From Thamnaconus septentrionalis (lineage: Eukaryota > Chordata > Actinopteri > Tetraodontiformes > Monacanthidae): a DNA stretch of 64,000 nt. Shown here piece after piece: positions 25,891 through 38,033 of this stretch. The notes under the pieces are model-generated. The model saw nothing but the letters and a program-made list of their open reading frames with translations. It ran no database searches and was not told where the DNA came from. A program made the position numbers and the translations under genes. Location of the stretch: NCBI GenBank assembly GCA_009823395.1, contig CM020507.1, forward strand, positions 5,543,501-5,607,500. Reading direction: 5' to 3'. Position 1 is the first letter of the stretch; the number at the start of each line of letters is the position of its first letter.

Positions 25891-26115
25891 CAAAGCAGGC
25901 AGCTTTGTGAGGAGCGTGTGTGTTTGGAGAGGAGCTCAGTGGGAGGAGAGAGGGGGGTATTGAAGGGCGGGGGGGCATTGGGTGGGGGTGAGCAGCAGGT
26001 AAAGTGATTGTTGTGTGGCGTGTTGTGGCGTTTGGACCGAGCAACAGGTGTCGCCGGGATCGTTGACCTCCGAAGGCTGAGACGGCCGTCGGAAAGCTGT
26101 GTAAGCACATAAACA

Positions 26116-26132
26116 GCAGCAGGGGGCGCTGG
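26116..26132 (+). promoter_or_regulatory. CTCF-like motif in the desert
   Basis: GCAGCAGGGGGCGCTGG differs from a full CTCF core (CCAGCAGGGGGCGCTGG) only at its first base. Plus orientation. Binding not shown. Confidence 0.4.
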
Positions 26133-26251
26133 ACGGGGCTCAGACCAAGGGCTGACTGGGCGGGGCTTAGGCAGCAAGGTCACAAGGCGGGGTCACTGGT
26201 CTCCGTGTGTCTCAGAAGCCGAAGGGAAGAGGAGCATCTGTTCAACGGACG

Positions 26252-26428
26252 TCCAACCACCCAACCAACCAATCAACCAACCAACCAGTGACCAACCAAC
26301 TAACTCAACCAACTAACTCAACCAACCAACCAACCAACCACCCAACCAACCAACCAACCAACCAATCAATCAACCAACCAACCAACCAACCAACCAACAA
26401 CCAGCGATCAACCAACCAGTGACCAACG
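26252..26428. repeat. (CCAA)n tetranucleotide array
   Basis: About 175 bp of CCAA units with AACT, AATC and AGTG variants. The Asn-Gln-Pro-Thr frame over it is an artefact. A (TTC)n run follows at 26567-26613. Confidence 0.95.
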
Positions 26429-28359
26429 ACCTTCAAAGGATCTCGATTGCTTCCTGCGCTTTTTCATTTTTTCCTCCAGCTGCACTTTTTCTCCTGCACA
26501 GACCAAAAGAGTCGAGTGTCAGGGCACGACAAGTGGAAAATCCTTTCAAAGGAAGTGATCGCGGTGATCTTCTTCATCTTCCTCTTCTTCTTTTTCTTCT
26601 TCTTCTTCTTCTTTAAACCTTGTCTACATCTGCAGCTGGTCTCCGCTCTCGTCCGATGACTTCCTGAAGATCAACTTTCAGCTAAATTTGTCTTCACAAT
26701 ATTTTTCATCCAGGCTGTTGCTGGGGAAACCTCGGACAGTTAAATGTCCTCCCCCGCAAAAGTGATTCATGAAAAATTACCAGTCACTCAAAATCAATCC
26801 CAAGTTTTTTACTTTTTCTGACTGTGCTCATGTTAAATGGCTGTAAATGGAGAATCTGCATAATAACCAATGAGAAAAAGTCTCTTTTATATAAAGTGTT
26901 TGCATATCCAGTGTTTAACTCTCTGACTCATCATCAGTGTTGTACCCTCTGCTGGGCAGCGCTACAGCTAATGAAGCTTTACAGATTTCAGGAAAACTCC
27001 TGTGAAGCTGGTGAGCAGTTTTCCTCCGCAGCCACGCCCAGACCCTCGAGGAGGCCGAGACCCTCACCGAGACCCTCGCCGAGGCCAGAGGCCCCAGGAA
27101 CTGCTGAACCAATCAGTGATGAGGCTCCAGAACCAGTGTTGGGCTGTCGAGGTTCCTTCTGGTGCAATGAAGACCAGCATGAAGACCAGCAAACGCCATC
27201 ATTTCAAAGTTTTTTTGCGACGCCCATAAAAACTGAGCCAGTTTGATTTTTAAGAGTCCGTGTCGAGTGGTGGCGCTGGTGTAACTGCCATCTTCATATA
27301 TAATCAACTGCTCGGGGATCCCTCCTTACGTGTAACGACTCTGGATGAAAGGTCCGTGAAGGATCCCGGAGGTTAAAAAATAAATTAAAAATAAAAACCT
27401 TGCGATGGACCACCACTAGGAAGTCATTAAACGCTGTTGGCTCGTAAAAAGGCGGAAACGCTGTATTTTTGGGATGGGGATCCTTACGCTTTTCCAATCT
27501 ATTCCAATCAAACGTTTTACGAGGCGGTTGGTAATACAGAGAGCAGCTTTTTCAGATCAAAAAGACATTGAGTTTTGAGGGTTTTTTTACATATATTCTT
27601 TTATGATTCCATCCTCAGAGTTGAGCAAAGTTTCACAGTTGCCCTCGGAGACTTGACTTCATCTCCAGGATGATTACTGGCGCTGCTGGCAGGCCTTGGC
27701 CGGCTCTTTCCGGAGCAGTAAAAAGTGAAGTGTGCCGCAGTGTGAAACGGAGGGAGCGTCGCACGTCTCTCAGAAACGACACAAACTTGAGCTTTTATCA
27801 AGTGGTGATGGGAGAAAGTCCCGGTGGGGAATGTTCTCACTGTTATTTGACGAGCTGAAACAAGGATGATGTTTCTATTCAGGTCACTTGAGAGAAATGG
27901 AGGATAAGAGAGAACACTGAGCCTTCTCTTTCCCTATAAATGGTTGGAAAAAAAATGGAAGGATATTCATCTCTTGCCGAAGTGGAAATACATCTTGTCT
28001 GAATTGCAAATTGTACCCATTTCCCCTTTTCAGACTCCACTGAACTGTGCTGCCTTTTATGATTAATCATGCACAAAGTTCTGCAGATCTCCAGGAAAAC
28101 GGCGCATTTAGTCCCCTGTTTGCAGCCTCCCGTACAAAATAACACAGATTTTCAGCTTCCTGCTAAAAAAAAAACACAGATGCTTCCCTTGACCTTCCGC
28201 ACCATCTGAAGGCGACAGAAACAATGAGGAGGGGAAGAGGAGAGGAGAGGTGTATTTGCCCTCTGTGACATCACTCAGGGAAAGCTTGCATGGAAATGCT
28301 CCAGCACTTAACTTCCTGCTAAAACTGCATCTTCCACATATTTGGAAAGGGACAACAAA

Positions 28360-28445
28360 AAAGGGCGGAGCCAACTCCTGTCCAGGGATGATGTCACAAA
28401 CCTGGGGGAGGCGACAACAGTGACCTTTGTGACATCACTAAAGGG
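28360..28445 (+). mobile_element. Dispersed repeat copy A (TGACATCA family)
   Basis: Contains GGGCGGAGCCAAC, TGTCACAAACCTGG and CCTTTGTGACATCACTAAAG in the same order as the copy at 37590-37800. Related CTTCCTGCTAAAA and CTCTGTGACATCACT words to the left (28150-28320) suggest the element is longer or internally duplicated. Confidence 0.55.
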
Positions 28446-28995
28446 GGGGGGTTACCCAGAGTAAAGGAATTTCTAATTTCCAGGAGGTTCAGAGAAACAA
28501 CAGACAAATATCAGGGTGGTAAATTTATCAGACTGTGCAAACTGGTTTAAGAAAGAAAGATCATTTTTCATGCTGGATGTGGTGCATCGTGTTAAATCCT
28601 TGTAACCATGTAAATATTTTCCTTCAAGAACAAACCAAGGCACAGAATTTTAAAACATTCTAAATTCACAATTAATTCATTAAAAGTGATTAATGAAAAA
28701 TGATCAGTCATTTTTTTTACCAGCACACTGGCACCTCACCAGTGAAGACGTACAAACTGGGCAAGTGCGAGTCAAAACTTCCCAATTTTTTTCACCTTCA
28801 AGGCCGACAATCATTGCGGCGCAGCAGACGTAGCGCTGCTCCAGGTGAATGATGACTCAGAAGATGAATCAGCGGCTCGCTGCTCCCTGGACCTGCTTGA
28901 TGTGAAACACATTGCACAGTGCCGCTGCTGCCCCTCGGAGCCTGGAGCTCCTCTGAGCCTCCAGCTGCTGGCTGCCGAGGACGATCATCAGGCCT

Positions 28996-28996
<1 letters not shown>

Positions 28997-29038
<42 letters not shown>
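28997..29038. repeat. (AC)n microsatellite
   Basis: 42 bp of pure AC. Confidence 0.95.
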
Positions 29039-29040
<2 letters not shown>

Positions 29041-29049
29041 CGCAGTGTT

Positions 29050-32000
29050 TAACGCCTGCGCTGCACCTGGGTTCACCAGACATGGCCGTCTCAGTTACAC
29101 TTGACCAGGTTGGGTCACTGCACCGCTGCCAACTGCTCTCCGACCGCAGGGCCGTTTTTATCCCCTCCTGCTCAGGATTAAGTTATATGAGGACTGTCAG
29201 GCCGCCTTTGATTCGGGCCCCGCGGACGTCGACACCAATGCTTTCAGCATGTGCCGAAACGTCCGACCTCTCCTTCGAAAAGCAAACAAGAGCCGTTTAG
29301 TATAACTCGAATCTCGGCCGAAGTGAAAAAAGGCCACCGGGGGGCCTCGCGTCGGTGTCCGCACCCACGTTAATGCGCATTGGAGAGAAACAATCAATGT
29401 ACATTTCGTTCACTGGTTATTCAAAATATAGCCAAAGCCAATAAAAATGAAATAACGACCTGTTGCTTTGACAACCAAAATGAAAAAACGATTTTGCGCT
29501 CAATTGAGAAATGGACAGAACGGATAATGGCCGACTGTCCAGTTTGGATACTTAACTTGAAGGAAGGCGTCTGACCTGGAAGTTTTCTGCTACATCTATG
29601 CGAGAGAGATTTGTTTTGGGTTTTTTTTACATGTGGAAGTGATATTGTTTTTGACAAAAATTAGATACCAGAAAACTGACACCACTTTCATCCGTGGTCA
29701 TATCTTCCAGTCTCAACGCCAACCTCTTGTTTTGACTGAAAAGCACAAATATAATCATTTTTGCGATGCCTGCTGCTTTCAATTGTATACACAAAAACAG
29801 AATCTTCTCTAAATTGTTTTTAGTTGATTTTCCACAACACACTACAATTTAAGACTGATTAAAATTCATAAATTAATTTAAAAAAACATTGTACCATTGT
29901 AATTTTATGGCAAAATTCTTAAAATCCACTATTCCTTGGATTGTTAATACGTATAATTGGACAGTGTATGAATGACCTCATCGTCTCTCCTTTAACTACA
30001 GCTCTCAACTCCCAGCCAACTGCAGTTCACACTCAGCACAGCGGCCTTACCGAAGGCCACTCGTGATCTCTGAAAACTGCTGAGCTCGTCACATTTTGTC
30101 CCCACAGTAACGTGACGCCACTTTTGCTCATGGAAAAAAGAAAAAACGTCCTAAAAGTAGCCAAAAAAATTGATGGAAAGTTCCCAGCGGAGCGCCGCCT
30201 CAGCACACGCCCGCCGCTCTGTTTTCCCCCAAAACAACAAGAACTCGTCGGCCAAAAAAATAAAACAGAAAAAAAAGATTTGACAGAGGTGACCCGCTTC
30301 TTCCTGGCCAAGAACACTTTCGCATCACCTTTGTTACGCAGCGAGGCCGCGGTGAGCCGCGTCCGTCCCCTCCCCCTGGGAGCAGTTCGCAGAGGTTTCA
30401 GCCAATCACAGCTTGACTCTCTCTGGGGAGAAGCCGGAGCGGCGCAGGAAAGGGGTCTGCTGGGGTCAGAAACCTGAGAGCCGTCGGGCTTTTTGTCTTC
30501 TGAGCGTTGAGAAACTCGAGCCACTGGGAGAGTACAGAAGTATTTGCGTGTGAAGTATTAAAATTAATATGCGTTTCCTGCTTCCATTAGCACGTCCATA
30601 TTTTGCTAGACACTGAGTTTGACCTCTGCTCTTTCTTCTCTCTCTCTCTCCCTCCCTCACATTAAAACTCCTGCTCCGCCTTTTACAGCTGCGTATATCA
30701 AAAGAATCACGTCGATAAAAACCCACTCCGCTTCCGTCACTTTGTTTGTCAGGATTCCCAGTTTTTGTCACACTTTACAGGCACGTCTGGAAATAAAAAT
30801 ATCCCTTTGTCAGGGGAAGTGACTTGTACACACTCGACTTTTCCCATCCCATCCTATGTCTCTAATGGCTGCGTCTGTAATCAGAACAGTTGTCAAGCGC
30901 CGGCTGTGCACACGAGTGCTTCACGTCTCGGGTGACAAGCCAAGAGAGCCGCCAGCTTCGCTCGGAAACAAGTCAACATCTGTCGCTTTGGGGGCGGGAC
31001 TTTGATAGAAAATCGTTCCACGCTAGAAAATTTTTCCTTGAATGCAATAAATCTTGACCCAAGGTGAGTCACAAACAGCAAAACTCTGGACTGAAAACTT
31101 TGAGCGCATACATGGTGAGTATGGCAGGAGTAGTTCTAGCTAGCTTTAGCATCCCCTAGCCTGCTACTTTTGCCCCTTTTGCCTTTGGGGCATGGTGAGG
31201 AAAAACCGTGATTCAAAAAAAGTTTTGTTGCTGTTTTTTCTTGTTTAGATTCATCCTATGAATATTTTTCTCTTTGCTGGACTCTCCGTTTTCACATTTT
31301 TGTTGTTGTTGTGTGTTGCGTTGTGGCTGCTGTGACCGGCCGCCATTCCCAAGATGTGTTCGACACCCCGCTGGGCGTCAATCTCTCTGGGTTTGAAGGA
31401 GAGCATCGCCGGCTCTCCGTATGCAGAAGATGTTGGAAGCAACAAAGCATATTTATCTGTCAGGGCTGGCAGGGACTCAAACTGACCTTCAGCTTTCCAC
31501 TGAGCGTCTGACACGGAGCCAAAGTCGGATCCACAATCCCTTTGAGCTCCGTGATTTACTGGCAGACACGACGGTTCTTTACTGTTCCTCCGCTTGGATC
31601 CTCGTCAGGTGAGGCGACTTCCTCTGGCGTCGTTCACCCGCAAGATTTGCACTACCTTCACTTCTCTTTACTACCCGAGAGTCATATTTTGTAGTTTGGA
31701 GAAAAGGAAAGGAAATTCACGGAAAGTGACGGCTGAACTCTTGCAAAAGTCAGAAGAAAGTGAACCATCTTTTTGGCCGTTATGAGGAGAAAGTGCCATT
31801 ACTTTAGCATCAGCGCTAACATTAGCAGCAGCTAGGCTCACATCTCCTCCACTCTCCCTCCTTCCTTCTGCATCTGTGTATTTTACAAATTTGCTTTCAG
31901 CAGCTCTTTTTCTATTTCTGTCCAAACTAATAGGAAATTGATTTTGAACACACTTTAAATTCCAGCTCGGCAAGATGTGGATGACATTTTTCAGATTCAA

Positions 32001-34640
32001 AATATTTCAGAAAGACAAGTTCCGAAAAACAAAAATTGAAGTGACAGCCATTTCCGTTGGCTCGTCACTTCGGTCGCCTCTTCTCCGCCCAAATTCGTTT
32101 CTCCCTCCGACAGCGGCTGACACCATTTTCACATTCGGGAGACACTTTTGCATTTTCCATCTCATCCCGTTTTTCTGCGATAGCGACACATGGTAATAAG
32201 ATGTTTGCATGTTTGAAGTCGGGAGCGCCGTGGTGGTTTTCTCCGACTTGGACAACAGCTCGCCGAGCTGGAGGCGGCAGCACATCTGCACGCCAGCGGA
32301 AATACCGAACTCTTGCATGCCTCTTTGATTGTTACATTTGAGATATCATGTGTGCAAGCCGGCTGGGCTGCTGCAAACCATTAGGCTCAGTAACTAGTGG
32401 CTTGTAAAATATGTTTGGAAATCCCGGAGACAAAGTCAAAGGGGATGAGATGGGGATTCCACATGGTTAGTCCAGGAGATGATAAACAAACGGGGACGGC
32501 GATGGAGTCCCGGTGATATACTGGACTGGGGAGGATGAAAAAGGAAGCAGGTCGGGCGAGGGCGGGAGAGGGATGGGGGGGGCGCTTCTGATTTATTTAA
32601 AGCTGCTTTAAGGCCTGTGTATCCGAGAACACGACTGGTTTAGTGGATCGCATCAGCCGACATCTTTTAGAGATTTTGATCTCGCATCACTCTAAATCCC
32701 CCAGGACCTGCCTGGAAGGACAGGAAATGTCCAACTTTCTTTTCAACTTCTTTCCTTTTCTTTTCTTCTCTTCTCTTTACCAAGCTAGAGGACCAAAGCC
32801 AGCTTTAAGCTCCGCCACATCAATTACAATGCATCAGCAAATTAAATATGTCAAGCTGTAAATCTTGTTTAAGGCTAAATTTAGTGCAACGCTTTCAAGA
32901 TCCCAGATTAAAGCCTTTTGTCAGAGCTTCATATTTTTAACTCAAACTCCAGTAGATCAGCCTTGCATGTTCAGTTATTGGGTGGGGGGGATGGAATATA
33001 TTTCTCTACCACCAGAATAAAAACATGCAAGACTCAGTGGCGCATCATTACCAGTTAAAATAATGAATTCACATTTTCTTTCATTTTAAAACAATACACT
33101 GAAAAAAACTTTTACAGTCAGTATCTTGTTTTACTATTATTTGGTAAATGTGTCCAGTGCAGAGGATGGAGTTCGTTCAGTCATGTACTTAATAGTTTTA
33201 CTGAAGGATCTGATTACTTCCCCCCTCTGGTACGACTCCTCTCCAATAGGTAAACGAGGGGAAAACAGGTGGCGTCGTTATCGGCCGCTGCGTCACGTCT
33301 CAGGGGGGAAAACTTCCATCAGGCGTGGACGACGTACAGCTTTATAAGCTCCGATCTGGATTCCAGATCCCAACTCGCTTCTCTTCCCCTCTGCAGCTTT
33401 GCGAGCATTCCTGGTGAGAGCGGCCCGCGTGGAAACGGCTGCATCATCGATGCCGAGGGCCGACCATTGGCAGCCAGCAGAGAGCAGAGAGCAGCGAGCA
33501 GAGAGATCCTGCGAGCAGCTGGCCTCCACCAAGAGGCCCAGATGATCTGGGCAGGTCATCAGCGAGGCCACATCAAGGAGCGGCAGCGCTTCAAATCCTC
33601 CGCGTTAAGTTTTATGACAAGTGTTTATGCAAGGTCATGCACATTGACTTCCACCTCTTTTACTTTTTTCCTTCCTTCCTTTCTTTCTCTCTTTTTCGTC
33701 AGGGTCGAAGGGACGCATGTGTCAGACAGTGATGTATCTTGTTTGCTGATCTCCAGAGGGGATTTTTTTTTTCCTCCTTCTTCTTCTTCTTTTCTTTTTC
33801 TTCTTCTTCTTCTCAACGATCAACGTTTTATAGGGGAAAAGTTTTTTTCTCTCTCTTAACCCCCATAAAAAGTTTCTTTCACTGCAGTTTGTAGAGCCAC
33901 AGAATACAAATACGGTTACGACACCTTGTTCTCATTGACTCCGCCTCCAGTCGCACCCAGAACCTGAACCAGGACCAGGGCTTGTACCACCAAGTTCACA
34001 AAGTCCAGCTTCACCCTGAGAACTGAACCTAGGCTGGGTTTGATGTGGGTACGGAGAGTCCACCACAGACTGACTGGGCACCACATGTGGGCGGGGCTAA
34101 TCACTTTCCAGCCGTTGCCAATCAGAATCAGGGCTTTAACATCAGCGAGGAAGCAGGAAAACGTGGCTCGGATCCCAGATGAGACGTCAAACCCTCAGAC
34201 TCTGAATCACGTTACGGTTTCGGGCCAGTGTCATTCATCCTTGTTGCGGCAGAATCCAGGAGAGAATTGGTGCTGGACGGAAAAAAAGCAGAGCGAGTCT
34301 TGAGTGGAATGAAGGGCAGGGAGAGGCTGCGGTCTGGTTGTCGTTAGCCCATATTGCTCAAACGTGTGTGTGACTGTAACCCTGCTGGGCACCGCAGGGT
34401 GTCGCGCTGGAAAATACGGCTGGGCGGAGGGAGGAGGAGAGAGAAGAAACGGCCGAGCGGCGTGCTTCTCATCAAACATCTGCAGGGAGGCCGCGTTCAC
34501 CTTCTCCTCTGTCTGATGTCAGACTTCCGCGGACGTTAGTTTTTATGTGGATTACATGAAGTCAAATTTTGCGGCGGTTATTATCAGCTTTTATATTTCT
34601 TTTTTCTTTTTTTCTTTTTTTCCCTACAGCGCGTCTACAG
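29050..34640. other. Gene-free desert block
   Basis: No supported gene. 29880-29960 is AT-rich. 30280-30480 and 31340-31620 are complex and moderately CpG-rich. GCTAGC/TTAGCATC words at 31135-31165 and 31800-31835 look like remnants of a repeat. 33660-33860 is pyrimidine-rich (CTT/TTC). Open frames of 100-196 codons here overlap low-complexity sequence and lack splice or codon support. Confidence 0.35.
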
Positions 34641-34647
34641 TGATTTA

Positions 34648-34700
34648 CACTCACCCGCCACTTTTTTAGGTACACCTTGCTCCTACTACGTCTGTGTTTA
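34648..34700. mobile_element. Fragment of CCACTTTATTAGGTACACC-type repeat
   Basis: CCGCCACTTTTTTAGGTACA then CCTTGCTCCTA matches the terminal sequence of the element at 7655-8031. Only one end is visible here. A GGATGGATGG stretch and AT-rich sequence follow. Confidence 0.45.
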
Positions 34701-34880
34701 TAATGGATGGATGGAGTAATAATTATTGTTATTATTATATATAATGTTTATACAATAATTAAAATAATTTATGGGGAAAGCTTCTGTAGATTTTAGAAAA
34801 AAAAGAAAGAAAGAAAAATCAGAAAAGTTAGAAAATGCCAGATCAAAGATTAATTCAGGGCAGCTCCGTTCACTCTGATC

Positions 34881-34911
34881 TGATTGATTGATTGATCGAT
34901 TGATTGATTGA
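34881..34911. repeat. (GATT)n microsatellite
   Basis: About eight GATT units with one GATC variant. Confidence 0.9.
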
Positions 34912-35463
34912 ACTGGTGGTCAAATGTGGAAGAGCTCCACCGTCTTGTCAGCGCCTGGGCGGAGGCTCTTTAAAAGACAGAAAGAAAAGCCAATATTCAC
35001 TCTCTCCACTTTCCACTGAGCCAGTTGTTAACAACGAGGCCGGAGCTCCAGCTGGACCGATCATCAAGGCCAAAAAAACAAAAGGAGCTCCGCCTAGAGA
35101 GGAAGGCGGCGTGCATGTGGGGAGCTCCTGGCCTTTACAGGGCCGGGGCCCCCAGAGACCACCCTGCCGCTGGGCCATCCAGCCAGCTCACTAACACTCT
35201 TTACTGGAGGCAAAGCTCTTCGTCCGCCTCATTGAACCACGGTGGGAAGCAGCGGAGGAGAGCCATGACCACCACGGGACGTTACTGCACCATGCAGCCT
35301 GTAATTAGACCACACACACACACACACACACACACACAGCATCTTCCAAAGTGAGCGTCTCCTAAATTGCTGGATCGATTTCATGCGTGCTCCTAGTGAA
35401 GATCCCAGAGAGAACATTTGGGAAAGTGAAAGTGGAAGAAAAACTGGAAAAGTAATTGGAGGA

Positions 35464-35757
35464 GCATTGGGCGACACAGTTACCTCTCAGCCAGAGGGTT
35501 GCAGGTTCGATTCCCAGGGCCTTTCTGTGTGGACTCTCTATGTTCTCCCTCTGGTTTCATCCTTGGTTTCTTCCCACAGTCCATAGACATCAGGGTCGAA
35601 CAGACCGACTGGTTCTGAACGGATGTTCAGTCTCTGTTTGACTGTGTGACTGACTGGTGATGGGTGCAGGGTGGGACTCCGCCTTCACCCTGCAGACAGC
35701 CAGGAGAGAGCACAGTAGACCCTGGACAATGGATGGAGGTGAAGCAGTGACAGAAAA
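35464..35757 (+). mobile_element. tRNA-derived SINE-like element with GGAT tail
   Basis: The left part resembles a tRNA gene end with a polymerase III B-box, GGTTCGATTCC (35504-35514). It is followed by the CTTTCTGTGTGGA, TTCTCCCT and CCCACAGTCCA words of a very common teleost interspersed repeat. It ends in CAGAAAATGG running into (GGAT)n. The body is diverged, and the A-box is not clear. It is not a functional tRNA. Confidence 0.65.
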
Positions 35758-36124
35758 TGGATGGATGGACGGACGGACGGACGGACGGATGGATGGATGG
35801 ATAGATGGATGGACGGATGGATGGATGGACAGATGGATGGATGGATGGATGGATGGATGGACAGTCCATGAGGCCCGAGGTTAAAGCCAAAAGAGGAAGA
35901 AGAAAAGGTGAAGCGGTGGTAAAAATGGATGGACCGAAAGATGGATGGGTGGACAGAGGGTGGATGGATGGACGAATGGTTGGATGGATGGACAGATGGA
36001 TGGACAGATTGATGGATGGATGGACGAATGGTTGGATGGACGAATGGTTGGATGGATGGACAGATGGATGGACAGATGTATAGATAAATAGACAGTCCAT
36101 AAGGCCCCAGATTGAAGCCAAAAG
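35757..36124. repeat. GGAT array with an internal duplicated segment
   Basis: Two imperfect GGAT blocks (35757-35860 and about 35924-36080), each followed by near-identical 33 bp sequences (35861-35893 and 36092-36124; ACAGTCCATGAGGC against ACAGTCCATAAGGC, about four differences). The arrangement implies a tandem duplication of array plus flank, with later divergence of the array (GGAC, GGTT and GACAGAT variants). Confidence 0.85.
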
Positions 36125-36466
36125 CTCAGTGCATCTCTTGCTTGTCTGCTGTTCCATGACGCAGGACTAGAGCTGAGCCAACAGGCCACTGCAGCCTCCA
36201 TGCCAGACCTCCTCTTTCATCTTTCCCATTTCTTTTATGAAGCCCTGGGACTTTCTTCCCCGACAAGGGAGAGTAAAACAATAAAGCCAAGCGATAAATG
36301 TTACAGCCCACTAACGGGATGAACTGGGCGGATCCTGATGAAAGCGGAGGGGCGAGCAGGAGCGGCAGCGCTCTCGTCCTGCTCGCGTCGCCCAGCGTGT
36401 CGCTCCTTCTGTTACAAGCTCCGCCAGCCGAGCGTGACGCCGCTCGCAGTCGCTCGCAGCCGCGCA

Positions 36467-36512
36467 CAGGTCCTCGCAGGTCCTCGCAGGCCCTCACAGG
36501 CCCTCGTCCTCC
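36467..36512. repeat. 10-bp minisatellite
   Basis: Four to five copies of a GGTCCTCGCA/GGCCCTCACA unit inside a CpG-rich block (36320-36530). Related CGCTCGCAG words precede it. Confidence 0.7.
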
Positions 36513-36601
36513 CTTGAAGGGTTTTTTTCCGGGGGGCATTTCTGAGGAGCATCCAAAAGTCGTAACGCACGCTTTGCTTTTGCTTCTCTGCTCAGTTTTA
36601 A

Positions 36602-36935
36602 GCAGGCGTTGGCAAACTATGGCCCAAGGGCCATATGCTGCCCATTAAGTTTTTTCATCCAGACCGATGTTTTCAGTGTTTTAAGACTCATTTCAATAAA
36701 GAGCTAAATACCATGGAGCTTCACAGACACTGATTTTGTTGTAACTTTGCTTTTGTTAATTTTTTTAATTGATATTAAAACAACATGTTTTCTACATATC
36801 CCATGATAGATTTTTCCTCCTATGAGGTGGCTCACCAAAACACTCCATCCATCTGCTGCTGCTCCAGCACCTCTGTCAAATTTTACAACCCATTGTGGCC
36901 CAACCAGTCAAAACGTTTGCTCACTCTTGGTTTTG
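36602..36935. mobile_element. hAT-like non-autonomous DNA element
   Basis: The left end reads CAGGCGTTGGCAAACTATGG followed by CCCAAGGGCC. The right end, on the opposite strand, reads GAGTGAGCAAACG then TTGGGCCACAATGGG. The CAGNGNTNNGCAAAC-type ends and internal GGCCC words are typical of hAT-type MITEs. No transposase is present. Confidence 0.5.
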
Positions 36936-37589
36936 AGGGAAGTGACTTGGCTTTGTAGGTCCTCACCGGCCCTCTTGCTAGAAGGTCTGTCTTTTTTCGC
37001 GGACGATTCCATGACGTTACCCTGACGTCATGTCAAACCATGACCTCAAACTGAGCCGTTAAAACCTCAGCTGCCGTAGGTGGAGCTCTGGGCGGACGCT
37101 TCGCAGTCACGCTGGAAGAACGCCCAAAGGCCCCCTTTAATTAGAGCCGCCGGTGTTTTCTCAGCAACACAGGGTGGAAAAAAATGGGAAGGCGCTTCAA
37201 TGATTTCCTTTGAAAAATTGATTCCGAATTTATTAGGGGCTCCTGCGCGGGTGTCATATACAGTCCCAGCCCTCCCTTGCCTCTAAAATCCTAAATCTCT
37301 CAGGCAGAAGCTTTTAAAACTTCAAATGCGGTGAGATCTGCTTACATATGTCATGCTATAGCCCATATAGCCTGCTGTAACGCCCCCCCTTTACTTTCCA
37401 GCGTGCGTTCAGAAAGAGAGGAGGGGGCTCACAGTTAAAGCTGTCTGGCTTTCCCATCAGAGGCTGCGCTCAGCTCAGGTGGCTCCGGAAACCATCAGCA
37501 GCTCCAGGATCCTTAATGAAGGAGCCCAACGGCTTGGCAGAGAAAGCAGTTTGCTGATGCTCTGTTGGTTTGGTGGAGGAGGTGGGAGG

Positions 37590-37800
37590 AGGGGCATGTC
37601 TCAGAGGGCGGAGCCAGCAACACCTGGCTGGGAGTGTTGTCACGAACCTGGATGAGATCTGAGTGCCCTTTCTGACATCACAAAGGGCTGACGAACTGAA
37701 TTTCGCCAATTTCTGGAGTGTTCACCGGCAGTCATTTTTAGAAAGCGTACAAAAAGAACTGAATTTTGCAGAGTGTGGGACCTTTAAGACATCACTGCTC
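37590..37800 (+). mobile_element. Dispersed repeat copy B (TGACATCA family)
   Basis: Shares an ordered series of words with 28360-28445: GGGCGGAGCCA, TGTCACGAACCTGG, and CCTTTCTGACATCACAAAGG. Same orientation as the other copy. It continues right with GGGACCTTTAAG. This looks like a short non-autonomous interspersed element, family not named. Confidence 0.55.
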
Positions 37801-37973
37801 AACTTCAAAGCGAGATTACAGTCAAATGGTTTTTGGACTCATGCACATGTGGAGCGGGTGCCTTGAAAACGCTCTCTGCTGCCTTATGCCAACATTCAGA
37901 TCATTGCAGCTTATTCCTAATCCAGATTTTAAAAATTAGTGCCCCTATATAAAACTGGCAGCTGTTGTCATCG

Positions 37974-38033
37974 GCAGCAGCAGCAGCAGCAGCAGAGCTG
38001 AACTGAGCTGAGCTGAGCTGAGCTGTGCTGAGC
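37974..38033. repeat. (CAG)n and (GAGCT)n tandem repeats
   Basis: CAG units at 37974-37995 are followed by a GAGCT pentanucleotide array at 38004-38033. Confidence 0.9.

Noticed and set aside
35504..35514. tRNA gene suggested by GGTTCGATTCC
   Set aside because: No acceptor stem or anticodon loop can be formed and the A-box is unclear; it is the head of a SINE-like repeat.
35627..36201. 176-codon and 106-codon frames rich in HPSI/HPSV
   Set aside because: Same cause: GGAT-type array and the SINE-like body.
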